Positions 17,048 through 24,565 of a DNA stretch of 64,000 nt are shown piece after piece (position 1 is the first letter of the stretch; every line of letters begins with the position of its first letter). The stretch is from positions 165,434-229,433 of the forward strand of contig CABQGK010000004.1 of NCBI GenBank assembly GCA_902463725.1. The letters are read 5' to 3'. Under the pieces are notes generated by a model. It had not been told where the DNA came from and ran no database searches. It saw only the letters and a program-made list of their open reading frames with translations. This stretch comes from an uncultured Sutterella sp. (GTDB lineage Bacteria; Pseudomonadota; Gammaproteobacteria; Burkholderiales; Burkholderiaceae_F). The translations under genes were made by a program, and so were the position numbers.

Positions 17048-17596
17048 ATGACAGACCTCGTAGTGGTAGATGCACAGAACGACTTCATTGATGGGACGCT
17101 AGCTTGCGCGCATGCGCGTGAGGCAGTGGCGTACTTGGTTGACTATATGAATGGTGCGGTCGTGCGCACGTTCTACACCTCGGACTGGCACTCGGCACAA
17201 AACGGCTCGTTTTCAGATAACGGTGGTATCTGGCCCGTGCATTGCGTGGCGGGGACGAAAGGCGCTGAACTCTCTTCAGCGTTTGAGCGCGTGACCGATC
17301 CTGCTAACCGCCCCAACGTGGAGAACCGCTTTCTCAAAGGTGTGCGCGACGATGTGGAGGAGTATTCGGCTGCGGCTGCGCGCAATGCGGCGGGGACTGT
17401 GCTCACCGATGTGCTAGGGGATACGGTGCTTGTGGCGGGTATTGCGCTGGAGTACTGCGTGCGCGAGACTGTGCTCGACCTTGTACGCTCGGGGCGCACT
17501 GTAATATTGTTGCGAGAAGGGGTGGGCTATGTCGATCCCACCAAGGTCAATGCAGTGATCGCCGAGCTCGAAGCGCTAGGCGTACGCGTGCTCTAG
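17048..17596 (+). CDS. pncA: Nicotinamidase
   Basis: The 182-residue cysteine hydrolase of the isochorismatase fold has VVDAQNDF (catalytic Asp at residue 8), the metal-binding DWHS near 45, a HCVAGTKGAE segment, the conserved lysine in NRFLKG near 98, and the catalytic cysteine in GIALEYCVRET near 140. This pattern is that of PncA, which converts nicotinamide to nicotinate for NAD salvage. An AAGGAG site precedes the ATG by about ten bases. It is slightly shorter than E. coli PncA (213). It is followed at 165 bases by a flavoprotein gene, probably a separate unit. Confidence 0.85.
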   Translation: MTDLVVVDAQNDFIDGTLACAHAREAVAYLVDYMNGAVVRTFYTSDWHSAQNGSFSDNGGIWPVHCVAGTKGAELSSAFERVTDPANRPNVENRFLKGVRDDVEEYSAAAARNAAGTVLTDVLGDTVLVAGIALEYCVRETVLDLVRSGRTVILLREGVGYVDPTKVNAVIAELEALGVRVL

Positions 17597-17761
17597 AGTG
17601 CGCAAGCGACCAAACCATTTTCTGATGTTTTCTCAGGGTTAACCCGTTTTCGTGCGAAAGCGCACGCTTTCTGTTGGGTGATTCTTTCAGAATCAGTCTG
17701 TCGCGTGGGGGCGCCGCGCTTTGGCGCCGCACGCCGCACACGGTTTTTGGAGGAAAACATC

Positions 17762-19333
17762 ATGAACGTCAATCGTCGTCAATTGTTGGGTACGGCTGCA
17801 GCGGGTGCTGCGCTTGCCGCAAGCCCCTTGGCGCTCGCCGCGGTAAAAGAAGAAAAAGCTGACCTCGTCATTGTGGGCGGTGGTTTGGGCGGACTTTCTG
17901 CAGCCTACGCTGCGGTACGCAAAGGCCTCAAACCTATCGTCATCGAAAAGTTGAAATTCTTGGGTGGCGCTGGCCTTTTCCCAGAAGGCTCGCTCGGTGT
18001 GAACACGCGCTACCAAAAGGCACACGGCATTACCACGACGGTGAGCCAAGTGCTCGATGCTGCACTTCAGTACCATCACTATCGCGCGGATCCCGCGGTG
18101 TTACGTCGCCTGATTGAGGAAAGTACACGCACGATTGATGAGCTCGAGGATCTCGGCATTGAATTCCGCGGCATCCGCACGATGTATCCCAAAGAAGAGT
18201 CGCTCATGTGCTGGCACCTCTTCAAAGGTGGGTGCGCAGAAGTCTGTAAGCGCTTCATCGACCAGATTAAGGCGCATGAAGGACGCCTTATCACTCGTAC
18301 GCGCGTCACCAAACTCATCATGAAAGGTGGCCGCGTCGCCGGCGTGGAAGCCACGAGCGAGCAAGGTGACAAACTCATTATTCATGCCAAGAAGGTGATC
18401 ATTGCCACGGGTGGCTTTGCCGCTAACAAGGCCATGCTGGCGCAGTACGTCTTCGATAGCTCAGAGTTGGGCATGGTTGAGCCGATTTGGCTACGTGGCT
18501 CAGTGGTCGATGGTCGTGAAGGTGATGGCATCAATATGGCGCGCTTGGTGGGCGCAGGTGTGCGCGGCATGCATACGGTTGCGGGTAACGCGCCGTACCT
18601 ACCAGATGTTCCGCCTATTAATCAGTTCTCAGGTCCCGACGCGCTGAAGCAAGGGCGCTGTGCGCTCGCTCAGCCTTGGCTCTGGGTTGACCATACGGGT
18701 CGGCGCTTCTTCAATGAGTCGCGCGGCTCGATCTTTGTCGATGTCTACAATGCGATGACCACGGCGGGTGGCGTCTCCTACACGATCTTCGATAAGCACA
18801 TGATGGATAAGCTCGTCAACGAAGGCGCCGTGCTTCCGTTCAACGCTATTGTGCTTGCGGGTGTGCCGCTCAAAGAACTGCCAAACACCTTTGCCATGGG
18901 TAAAGAGCGTGGTTGGGCCTTTGAAGCGAATACGATCGAAGAGCTCGCTCAGCAGATTGGCGTGCCGCCAGAAAACCTCAAGGACACGATGCGCAAAGTC
19001 AACAAGTACGCCAAAGACGGCTTGGATCCAGAGTTTGGCCGCCGCCCCGAGCATTTAATGGCGTTCGACCTTGAGCATGGCCCGTACTATGCACTCAAAG
19101 CCATCCGTTGCTTCTTCTTGACGTTGGGCGGTGTGACTGTGACGCCTAACTTTGAAGCGAAGACCCCGCAAGGGGACGTGATTCCCGGGCTCTACGTCAT
19201 TGGTCAAGATATTGGTGGGCTCTATGACAGCAGCTACGACTTGCGTTGCGAAGGCTCTGCCTCTTCCTTTGCCATGACGAGCGGACGCGTGGCGGCTGAG
19301 CACGCGATTGCCATGTTGGAAAAGGGCGCGTAA
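17762..19333 (+). CDS. Exported FAD-dependent reductase-like flavoprotein without its own cytochrome
   Basis: The 523-residue protein has a twin-arginine signal (NVNRRQLLGTAAAG), FAD motif GGGLGG at 39-44, and the C-terminal FAD region IPGLYVIGQDIGGLY. It belongs to the fumarate-reductase/3-ketosteroid-dehydrogenase flavoprotein superfamily. The histidine motif of fumarate reductases (HHTMGG) is replaced by CFFLTLGG, and the arginine loop reads YDLRCEGSAS. It therefore keeps one active-site arginine but not the histidine, and is unlikely to be a fumarate reductase. No haem protein or kinase is adjacent. The ATG at 17762 has GGAGGAAAA before it; longer starts would hide the signal peptide. Confidence 0.8.
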   Translation: MNVNRRQLLGTAAAGAALAASPLALAAVKEEKADLVIVGGGLGGLSAAYAAVRKGLKPIVIEKLKFLGGAGLFPEGSLGVNTRYQKAHGITTTVSQVLDAALQYHHYRADPAVLRRLIEESTRTIDELEDLGIEFRGIRTMYPKEESLMCWHLFKGGCAEVCKRFIDQIKAHEGRLITRTRVTKLIMKGGRVAGVEATSEQGDKLIIHAKKVIIATGGFAANKAMLAQYVFDSSELGMVEPIWLRGSVVDGREGDGINMARLVGAGVRGMHTVAGNAPYLPDVPPINQFSGPDALKQGRCALAQPWLWVDHTGRRFFNESRGSIFVDVYNAMTTAGGVSYTIFDKHMMDKLVNEGAVLPFNAIVLAGVPLKELPNTFAMGKERGWAFEANTIEELAQQIGVPPENLKDTMRKVNKYAKDGLDPEFGRRPEHLMAFDLEHGPYYALKAIRCFFLTLGGVTVTPNFEAKTPQGDVIPGLYVIGQDIGGLYDSSYDLRCEGSASSFAMTSGRVAAEHAIAMLEKGA

Positions 19334-19440
19334 AGCGCGACAGAGCTCCATCATGCTCTAAACTTTGGGGACGCAAACTGCCTCGGTGAAGCCGCTGAGG
19401 CTTGCGCCCCCTTTCTCTATCTTCTTTCGCCCAGATTGTC

Positions 19441-20205
19441 ATGACCCATATGGACGAAGTAACGAGCACAGACTTACAAAATCCCGAACAACTAACAGCC
19501 CGTGCCATGGTTTACGGGAAAACGCCGTGGCTCGTGCCCGAGGCGCCCAGACGTCTAAGGGAGTTTTTGCTAGAGCACGGCACGCCGCTAACGCTACGCA
19601 GAGGCGAAACGCTTCCCTTTGGCGCGCAGAGTCGTATCTCACTCGTGGAAGACGGACTTATCGGCACGCTTCCCTTGCATCTCGGGGACACAAACCGAGT
19701 GTGCGGGCTCTTTGGCGCTGGTAGCGTCATGGGCCTTGTGATGGCGTTGAGAATGGGCAATACGCGGCCTGCCTCTTCTGGGATGCAGATTTTCTCGAAG
19801 GTCTTTGTTGAGGCAAGGCTTCGCGCTGTGCCGATCGAGCGGTTTCTGACGTGGTTCTCCACGCTCTCTGAGGCGGACTCACAGGCGCTCTATCGCGCGG
19901 CAATTCTGATCACTGAGAGTCAACTCGAGGGCGTTTTTGTCAACGATATCTATCCCGTGCACGTGCGGCTCCTGATTGTGCTTGAGGTACTCGGGCGTGG
20001 CCGTGCTGTCAGCGAGGATGGCCTAGTGGAACTTGCCCATGGACTAACACTCGCGGACATCGCCCAGATACTGCATACGAAGCGTGAGATGGTATCGCGC
20101 GCATTTTCCCTAGCGCAACGCGCAGGGGTGGTGGTGCGGCGCGGCCGTGTCTTGGGCTATTCTCCCTCGGCGCTCGGTGTGGCGCTCAAGCGGGCGCTCT
20201 CTTAG
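19441..20205 (+). CDS. Crp/Fnr-family transcription regulator
   Basis: The 254-residue protein has an N-terminal cyclic-nucleotide-type beta barrel (about 35-130: TLRRGETLPFGAQS, EDGLIGTLPLHLG, GAGSVMGLVMAL), a long dimer helix, and a C-terminal winged helix (LTLADIAQILHTKREMVSRAFSLAQRAGVV) at about 205-240. It has one cysteine in the barrel and none of the FNR cluster cysteines, so a 4Fe-4S sensor is unlikely. The input signal is unknown. Start choice (19441 or 19450) is uncertain because neither has a clear ribosome site. The gene lies 108 bases after the flavoprotein and converges on the aryl polyene cluster, 42 bases away. It could regulate either. Confidence 0.8.
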   Translation: MTHMDEVTSTDLQNPEQLTARAMVYGKTPWLVPEAPRRLREFLLEHGTPLTLRRGETLPFGAQSRISLVEDGLIGTLPLHLGDTNRVCGLFGAGSVMGLVMALRMGNTRPASSGMQIFSKVFVEARLRAVPIERFLTWFSTLSEADSQALYRAAILITESQLEGVFVNDIYPVHVRLLIVLEVLGRGRAVSEDGLVELAHGLTLADIAQILHTKREMVSRAFSLAQRAGVVVRRGRVLGYSPSALGVALKRALS

Positions 20206-20247
20206 AGTACGCCCGCCTCACACTTTGCTCGGCGTGCCTCAGGCCTA

Positions 20248-21486
20248 TTACGCTCTCCAGCGTCGGAAAATGAGTGAGGTGTTCACGCCGCCAAAGGCAA
20301 AGTTGTTGCTCATGACGAACTCGGTGTCGATGTGGCGCTCCTCGCCCATGATGTAATCGAGTTTCCCGCATTCGGGATCGGGCTCTGTCAGGTTCAAGGT
20401 TGGGCTAAACCAGCCCTCACGCATCATTTCAATGGCAAACCACGCTTCGAGCGCGCCACAAGCGCCGAGTGTATGCCCAAAGAAACTCTTCATGGAGCTC
20501 ACAGGAAGGCGACTGCCAAAGACTGCTTCGGTGGCAAGGCTCTCGGCAACGTCGCCACGACCCGTGGCCGTACCGTGAGCGCTCAGGTAGCCGATCTGCT
20601 CGGGGGTGAGATTCGCATCCGTGAGTGCATCCCGAATGCAGCGCTCAATCGTGATGCGGTTGGGCTGTGTGATGTGTGTTGCGTCACAGTTGGTGGCAAA
20701 GCCCGCGACTTCAGCGTAGATGGTGGCACCACGCGCTTGAGCGTGCTCGAGTGATTCAAGTACCAAGGCGCCAGCGCCCTCCCCAATGACAAGCCCGTCA
20801 CGGCTACGGTCAAACGGTTTTGGCGTGAGGCTCGGGCTGTCATTCAGGGTGCTCGTAGCAAAGAGCGTGTCAAAGACCGCTACTTCCGAGGGGCTCAGCT
20901 CCTCGGCGCCGCCCGCGACCATTGCGTCCTGCATGCCGTAACGGATTGCTTCATAGGCGTAGCCGATGGCTTGCGAGCCCGAGGTGCACGCAGAGCTTGT
21001 GGGGATGACGCGACCTGTAAGGCCAAAGAAAAGCCCAGCGTTGACCGCGGTGGTATGCGGCATCATCTGTACGTAGCTTGTGGCGGTGATTTTGCGTGTG
21101 GATTTTTCTGTGAGCATCGCCGCAAAGTCGCAGACTGCGTCCACCCCGCCCGTGCATGAGCCAAAGGCGATGCCGACGCGCCCCCCTTTTAGAAAAGCTT
21201 CATCCTCAAGGAGCCCAGCGGCTTCTAGGGCATACTCCGAGGCACGCGTTGCCATGAGTGATACGCGCGACATGCTGCGCGTGCGCTTGCGCGTATAGTG
21301 CTCGGGTAGCGTAAAGTCCCGAACGGGCGCTGCGAGCTTCGCGTTCATGCCGCTGATCTCATCCCACTCGGGCATGGCGCAGACCGCGTTTTTGCGTGCG
21401 AGAAGCTCCGCGCGTACCGTATCCCAGCTTTCCCCAAAGGCGGTCACGCCGCCCATTCCGGTTACGACAACTCGACGTTCACGCAT
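20248..21486 (-). CDS. apeR: Aryl polyene beta-ketoacyl-ACP synthase ApeR
   Basis: The 412-residue FabF-like ketosynthase has a full Cys-His-His triad: Cys167 in SACTSG, His304 in AHGTATG and His338 in FFGHTLGACG. It is the last gene of the aryl polyene cluster. In studied clusters (Xenorhabdus, E. coli) ApeR is a ketosynthase acting with the type II machinery, probably early in chain building. The start overlaps the apeQ stop by one base (TGATG) with a GGAGGG site inside apeQ, which indicates translational coupling. Assignment to ApeR rather than ApeO rests on gene position. Confidence 0.85.
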   Translation of the reverse strand: MRERRVVVTGMGGVTAFGESWDTVRAELLARKNAVCAMPEWDEISGMNAKLAAPVRDFTLPEHYTRKRTRSMSRVSLMATRASEYALEAAGLLEDEAFLKGGRVGIAFGSCTGGVDAVCDFAAMLTEKSTRKITATSYVQMMPHTTAVNAGLFFGLTGRVIPTSSACTSGSQAIGYAYEAIRYGMQDAMVAGGAEELSPSEVAVFDTLFATSTLNDSPSLTPKPFDRSRDGLVIGEGAGALVLESLEHAQARGATIYAEVAGFATNCDATHITQPNRITIERCIRDALTDANLTPEQIGYLSAHGTATGRGDVAESLATEAVFGSRLPVSSMKSFFGHTLGACGALEAWFAIEMMREGWFSPTLNLTEPDPECGKLDYIMGEERHIDTEFVMSNNFAFGGVNTSLIFRRWRA

Positions 21487-22223
21487 CAGAGCATCCCTCC
21501 ATTGATGGAAATGACCTGACGGGTGATGTAACCCGCGGCATCACTCATGAGGAAAGCAACGAGCTTGGCTACTTCGTCGGGCTGTCCAAAGCGCTTCATC
21601 GGAATCATGCTCATCGCGTGCTCGAGCGCGAGCTCGTTCATCTCAACGATATCCGTTTCGATGAGCCCTGGGGCCACGGCATTGACGGTGATGTTGCGTG
21701 AGGCCAGCTCCACCGCAAGCGCTTTCGTTGCTCCAATGAGTCCCGCTTTGGCGGCCGAGTAGTTCACTTGTCCCCGGTTACCCATGATCCCTGAGACGGA
21801 GCTCATCGTAACGATGCGCCCGCCCTGACGGGCACGCACCATGGGCATGATGGTGGGGTGCACGACATTGAAAAAGCCAGTGAGGTCGACATCGATGACG
21901 CGATCCCAATCCTCATCAACTAGCGCGGGGAACGCGCCGTCACGGGTGATGCCCGCGTTCACTAGCACGCCCCAATAAGCGCCGTGCTGCGCGATGTCCG
22001 CGTCAATCGCCTTGCGTGCCGCGTCGCGATCCGATACGTCAAAGGGGAGGGCGCGAGCGCTCCCCGCCACGCGCGCTACGTCGTCAAGCACGCCCGCAAG
22101 CGCCTCCGGACTGCGGGCGTTCAGCACAAGGTCAAAGCCCGCACGGGCAAGCTCGAGCGCACAGGCGCGCCCAATGCCGCGCGAAGCACCAGTGATGAGG
22201 ATGGTTTTCTTTTTGTCGGTCAT
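21486..22223 (-). CDS. apeQ: Aryl polyene 3-oxoacyl-ACP reductase ApeQ
   Basis: The 245-residue FabG-like short-chain dehydrogenase has the NADPH motif TGASRGIG at 11-18, NAGIT near 89, the catalytic Ser (MSSVSG), Tyr-Lys (YSAAK) and PGLIETD. It reduces the 3-keto group formed in each elongation round so the dehydratase can make the next double bond. It sits between the dehydratase ApeP and the ketosynthase ApeR, as in known clusters. The 61-base gap to apeP is the largest inside this part of the operon and has no clear promoter. Confidence 0.88.
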   Translation of the reverse strand: MTDKKKTILITGASRGIGRACALELARAGFDLVLNARSPEALAGVLDDVARVAGSARALPFDVSDRDAARKAIDADIAQHGAYWGVLVNAGITRDGAFPALVDEDWDRVIDVDLTGFFNVVHPTIMPMVRARQGGRIVTMSSVSGIMGNRGQVNYSAAKAGLIGATKALAVELASRNITVNAVAPGLIETDIVEMNELALEHAMSMIPMKRFGQPDEVAKLVAFLMSDAAGYITRQVISINGGML

Positions 22224-22284
22224 GTGTTTAGCTTATTTGTTGTTATCGCTGAGTGTGTCAGCTCAGCTGTCGGTGTTTGTCATT

Positions 22285-22773
22285 TTAGTGGTTTGTGCGC
22301 GAAAAGAGCGCAGGCATTTCACGCACTAGCGGCTGATAAACAGTGATTCGGCCGCGAGCGAGCTCACGTCCCTCAAGTGTCACCGCGCCCTCAAAGGTGG
22401 CGAGCTGCCCCTCTTGAAGGAGCTTTTGCATATGGGTGATGACTGTGCCAGTCGCGGGCACAGCCGCCTCGAGAAACTTTGCTTGTCTTACTGAGAGGAG
22501 AAAGCCAACTTCGGCAGGCGTTTCCCCTTCGGGGGCTGCCACGCCCGCGCTTTTTCGTGCTCCCGCCCAGATACCAATGCTCTGAGCCATGATTTCAAGG
22601 AGAAACTCATTGGGCACCGTACCCTCGGCGTAAGCAAAGCGCGCGAGCGGCCCCTCTGCGCCGAGCTTCGTGCACGTGCGCACGGCATCCTCTTCGATCA
22701 GTAGCACCTCGCTCACAAGCAGCATGGGCGGTCGGTGTGAGAGGTAGGTCTCTGGTGATTCGTAGGGCATCAT
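22285..22773 (-). CDS. apeP: Aryl polyene dehydratase subunit ApeP
   Basis: The 162-residue hotdog-fold protein has the segment PNEFLLEIMAQSIGIWAG, which aligns with the helix of FabZ/FabA that carries the catalytic acid (Glu in LEIMAQ). It lacks the GHFP histidine motif of FabZ. The other hotdog protein in the cluster, ApeI, has the histidine but lacks the acid, so the two probably make one composite dehydratase, as in the known ApeI-ApeP heterodimer. The ATG overlaps the apeO stop by four bases. Confidence 0.85.
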   Translation of the reverse strand: MMPYESPETYLSHRPPMLLVSEVLLIEEDAVRTCTKLGAEGPLARFAYAEGTVPNEFLLEIMAQSIGIWAGARKSAGVAAPEGETPAEVGFLLSVRQAKFLEAAVPATGTVITHMQKLLQEGQLATFEGAVTLEGRELARGRITVYQPLVREMPALFSRTNH

Positions 22774-23969
22774 GATTGAGCACTATCCATGCGGGTGAAA
22801 ATAAGGGATGTGTTATTGCCGCCAAACGCAAAGTTGTTGCTCATGACGGTGCGCGGCGTGAGTCTCGTGGGCTGAGTGATCCATTTTATCCCCGAGAGCG
22901 TTTCATCAAAGTGCAAATTTTCTGGGATCTGCGCGGGATGCATGATGGGGTGCGTAAGGAGCATGACGGCAAGCAGCGCATCCGTGATGCCTGCGGCACC
23001 CAGGGTGTGCCCTGTGAGACGCTTGGTTGAACTCACAAATGGCGCTGAGCCAAAGACCTCGCGCACAGCACGACACTCGGCCGCGTCGTTTTGCAACGTC
23101 CCCGTACCATGCAGGTTGATGTAGTCCACTTCTGCAGGCGTGAGGCGCGCTCGGCTGAGCGCGTCTTCCATTGCGAGCTTCGCGCCAAGGCCTTCGGGGT
23201 GCGGAGAGCTCATGTGATACGCGTCACTACTTTCACCGACACCGAGAAGCGCGATGGGGGACGGAGTGCGTGAGAGCCACATGAGGCCCACTCCCTCACC
23301 AATGGTGATGCCGCAACGCTCCGCAGCAAGCGGCGCAGTGAGGTCTGCTGCGAGCACACCGAGCGCTGCAAAACCGTTAATGGGCATACGCGCGAGGCTG
23401 TCTGCGCCGCCCACAATGGCTGCGTCAATGACGCCCGCTTCGATGAGGCGCGCCCCTGTGATGATGGCTCGAGCGCTTGAGGTGCACGCTGTGCAGATCG
23501 TGTAGGCAGGGCCGCGAATACCGAGCCACTCGGCGAGGAACCGTGCGGGGTCGCCCATTTCTTGCGCGGTACTTGAGAAAGCGCGCGGCGATGTGGACCC
23601 ATTTATCACTTCCTCGATATAGCGAGCCGCTTCTTCACTCCCAGAAGTGGAGGTGCCTAAGAAAACGCCCGTATGTGAGGTGTCTACGCTTGCAAGAAGC
23701 GCCTCCCAGCGACTCCGCTCGCTCTCTATCACACGCATGAGAAGACGGTTGTTGCGCGAGTTGTGCCGAGCGCGAAGCGGCTCGGGCACTGCGGGCAAGT
23801 CTCCTAAGACGTGGCCAAATGGGATGGCTTTCTTTTTCCCCTCGTCGGTGACGAGCAGTCCCTCTGTCAAGCGCATCCCTGGCGCCTCGTTACGCGCCCA
23901 GTTCGCAAGAATCTCGCGCGGCGAGTTACCGAGCGCATTGACGAGTCCATAGTGGTGAACGTAGATCAT
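22770..23969 (-). CDS. apeO: Aryl polyene ketosynthase ApeO
   Basis: The 399-residue beta-ketoacyl-ACP synthase has Cys162 in CTACTSSARA, His288 in NLHGTGTLQNDA and His321 in TGHTLGAAG. In characterised clusters ApeO is the elongating ketosynthase and pairs with the chain-length factor ApeC, encoded about 9 kb upstream in the same transcript. Start and stop both overlap their neighbours by four bases (ATGA), so it is translationally coupled to apeN and apeP. Confidence 0.87.
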   Translation of the reverse strand: MIYVHHYGLVNALGNSPREILANWARNEAPGMRLTEGLLVTDEGKKKAIPFGHVLGDLPAVPEPLRARHNSRNNRLLMRVIESERSRWEALLASVDTSHTGVFLGTSTSGSEEAARYIEEVINGSTSPRAFSSTAQEMGDPARFLAEWLGIRGPAYTICTACTSSARAIITGARLIEAGVIDAAIVGGADSLARMPINGFAALGVLAADLTAPLAAERCGITIGEGVGLMWLSRTPSPIALLGVGESSDAYHMSSPHPEGLGAKLAMEDALSRARLTPAEVDYINLHGTGTLQNDAAECRAVREVFGSAPFVSSTKRLTGHTLGAAGITDALLAVMLLTHPIMHPAQIPENLHFDETLSGIKWITQPTRLTPRTVMSNNFAFGGNNTSLIFTRMDSAQS

Positions 23970-24565
23970 GGCGCGGCGCTCTCCTTAGTGTCCTCTAGGG
24001 GCGTAAATGTAATACGGTAGCCAAATGCGTGGTGAATGATTTCAAGCGGGGCGCCCTCGGCATAACGGATGGTCTCGATGGTGCCCGTGGGGCTCTCGAG
24101 CACGCGACGCATCCCGCCCTTGGTTTCGGTGAGCAGTACCTCTTCAGGGAGATGCCCCTGCCAGAGCGACGCGGGTAGGCTGGCGAGGAGATGCTCGCCT
24201 AAAACTTGCTTTGCATCGGGTAGCTTCTGGCTTGGCACGCGCGTGGACGCTTCAAGGTGCTTCCCATCCCAGCGCAGGGTAAAAAGCGGCAGTCCCGCAG
24301 TACTGAGTCCATCCATGAGGAGAACGCCAGCGCGGCAGCTCGTGACGACGATGAGCCGCGAGTGCCGCTCACCGTACTCAAAGGCGAGTAGCGCGGCGCG
24401 AGCGGCTTGCTCTTTCACGCAAGCTTCTTCTGGGAGTGTCGCGCGCAGCTTCGGGGCGATGAAAAATTCAGTGCCCTCCGGCGCGAGCGGCCCAGCACTC
24501 TGGCAGGCGGTGAGAAGTGTGCTCGCTGCGAGCGTTGCTAGCGTGAGCATGCGTAGGTCAATCAC
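23966..24565 (-). CDS. apeN: DUF3261-type lipoprotein ApeN
   Basis: A predicted lipoprotein of about 199 residues has a hydrophobic signal ending in LLTAC, so its cysteine would be lipidated. The body matches what I know of the DUF3261 proteins that accompany aryl polyene clusters. Function is unproven; with the LolA-like ApeL and the exporter ApeM it probably helps move the acylated polyene to the outer membrane. I place the start at GTG 24565, which adds an arginine before the hydrophobic core and overlaps the apeM stop by eight bases. ATG 24550 and ATG 24598 are alternatives. Confidence 0.75.
   Translation of the reverse strand: MIDLRMLTLATLAASTLLTACQSAGPLAPEGTEFFIAPKLRATLPEEACVKEQAARAALLAFEYGERHSRLIVVTSCRAGVLLMDGLSTAGLPLFTLRWDGKHLEASTRVPSQKLPDAKQVLGEHLLASLPASLWQGHLPEEVLLTETKGGMRRVLESPTGTIETIRYAEGAPLEIIHHAFGYRITFTPLEDTKESAAP

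Noticed and set aside
19441..20205. FNR-type oxygen sensor
   Set aside because: The N-terminal cysteine cluster is absent, so only a general Crp/Fnr-family call is supported.
20206..20247. Terminator between the Crp-like gene and apeR
   Set aside because: There is no stable hairpin with a T-run in the 42-base convergent gap.
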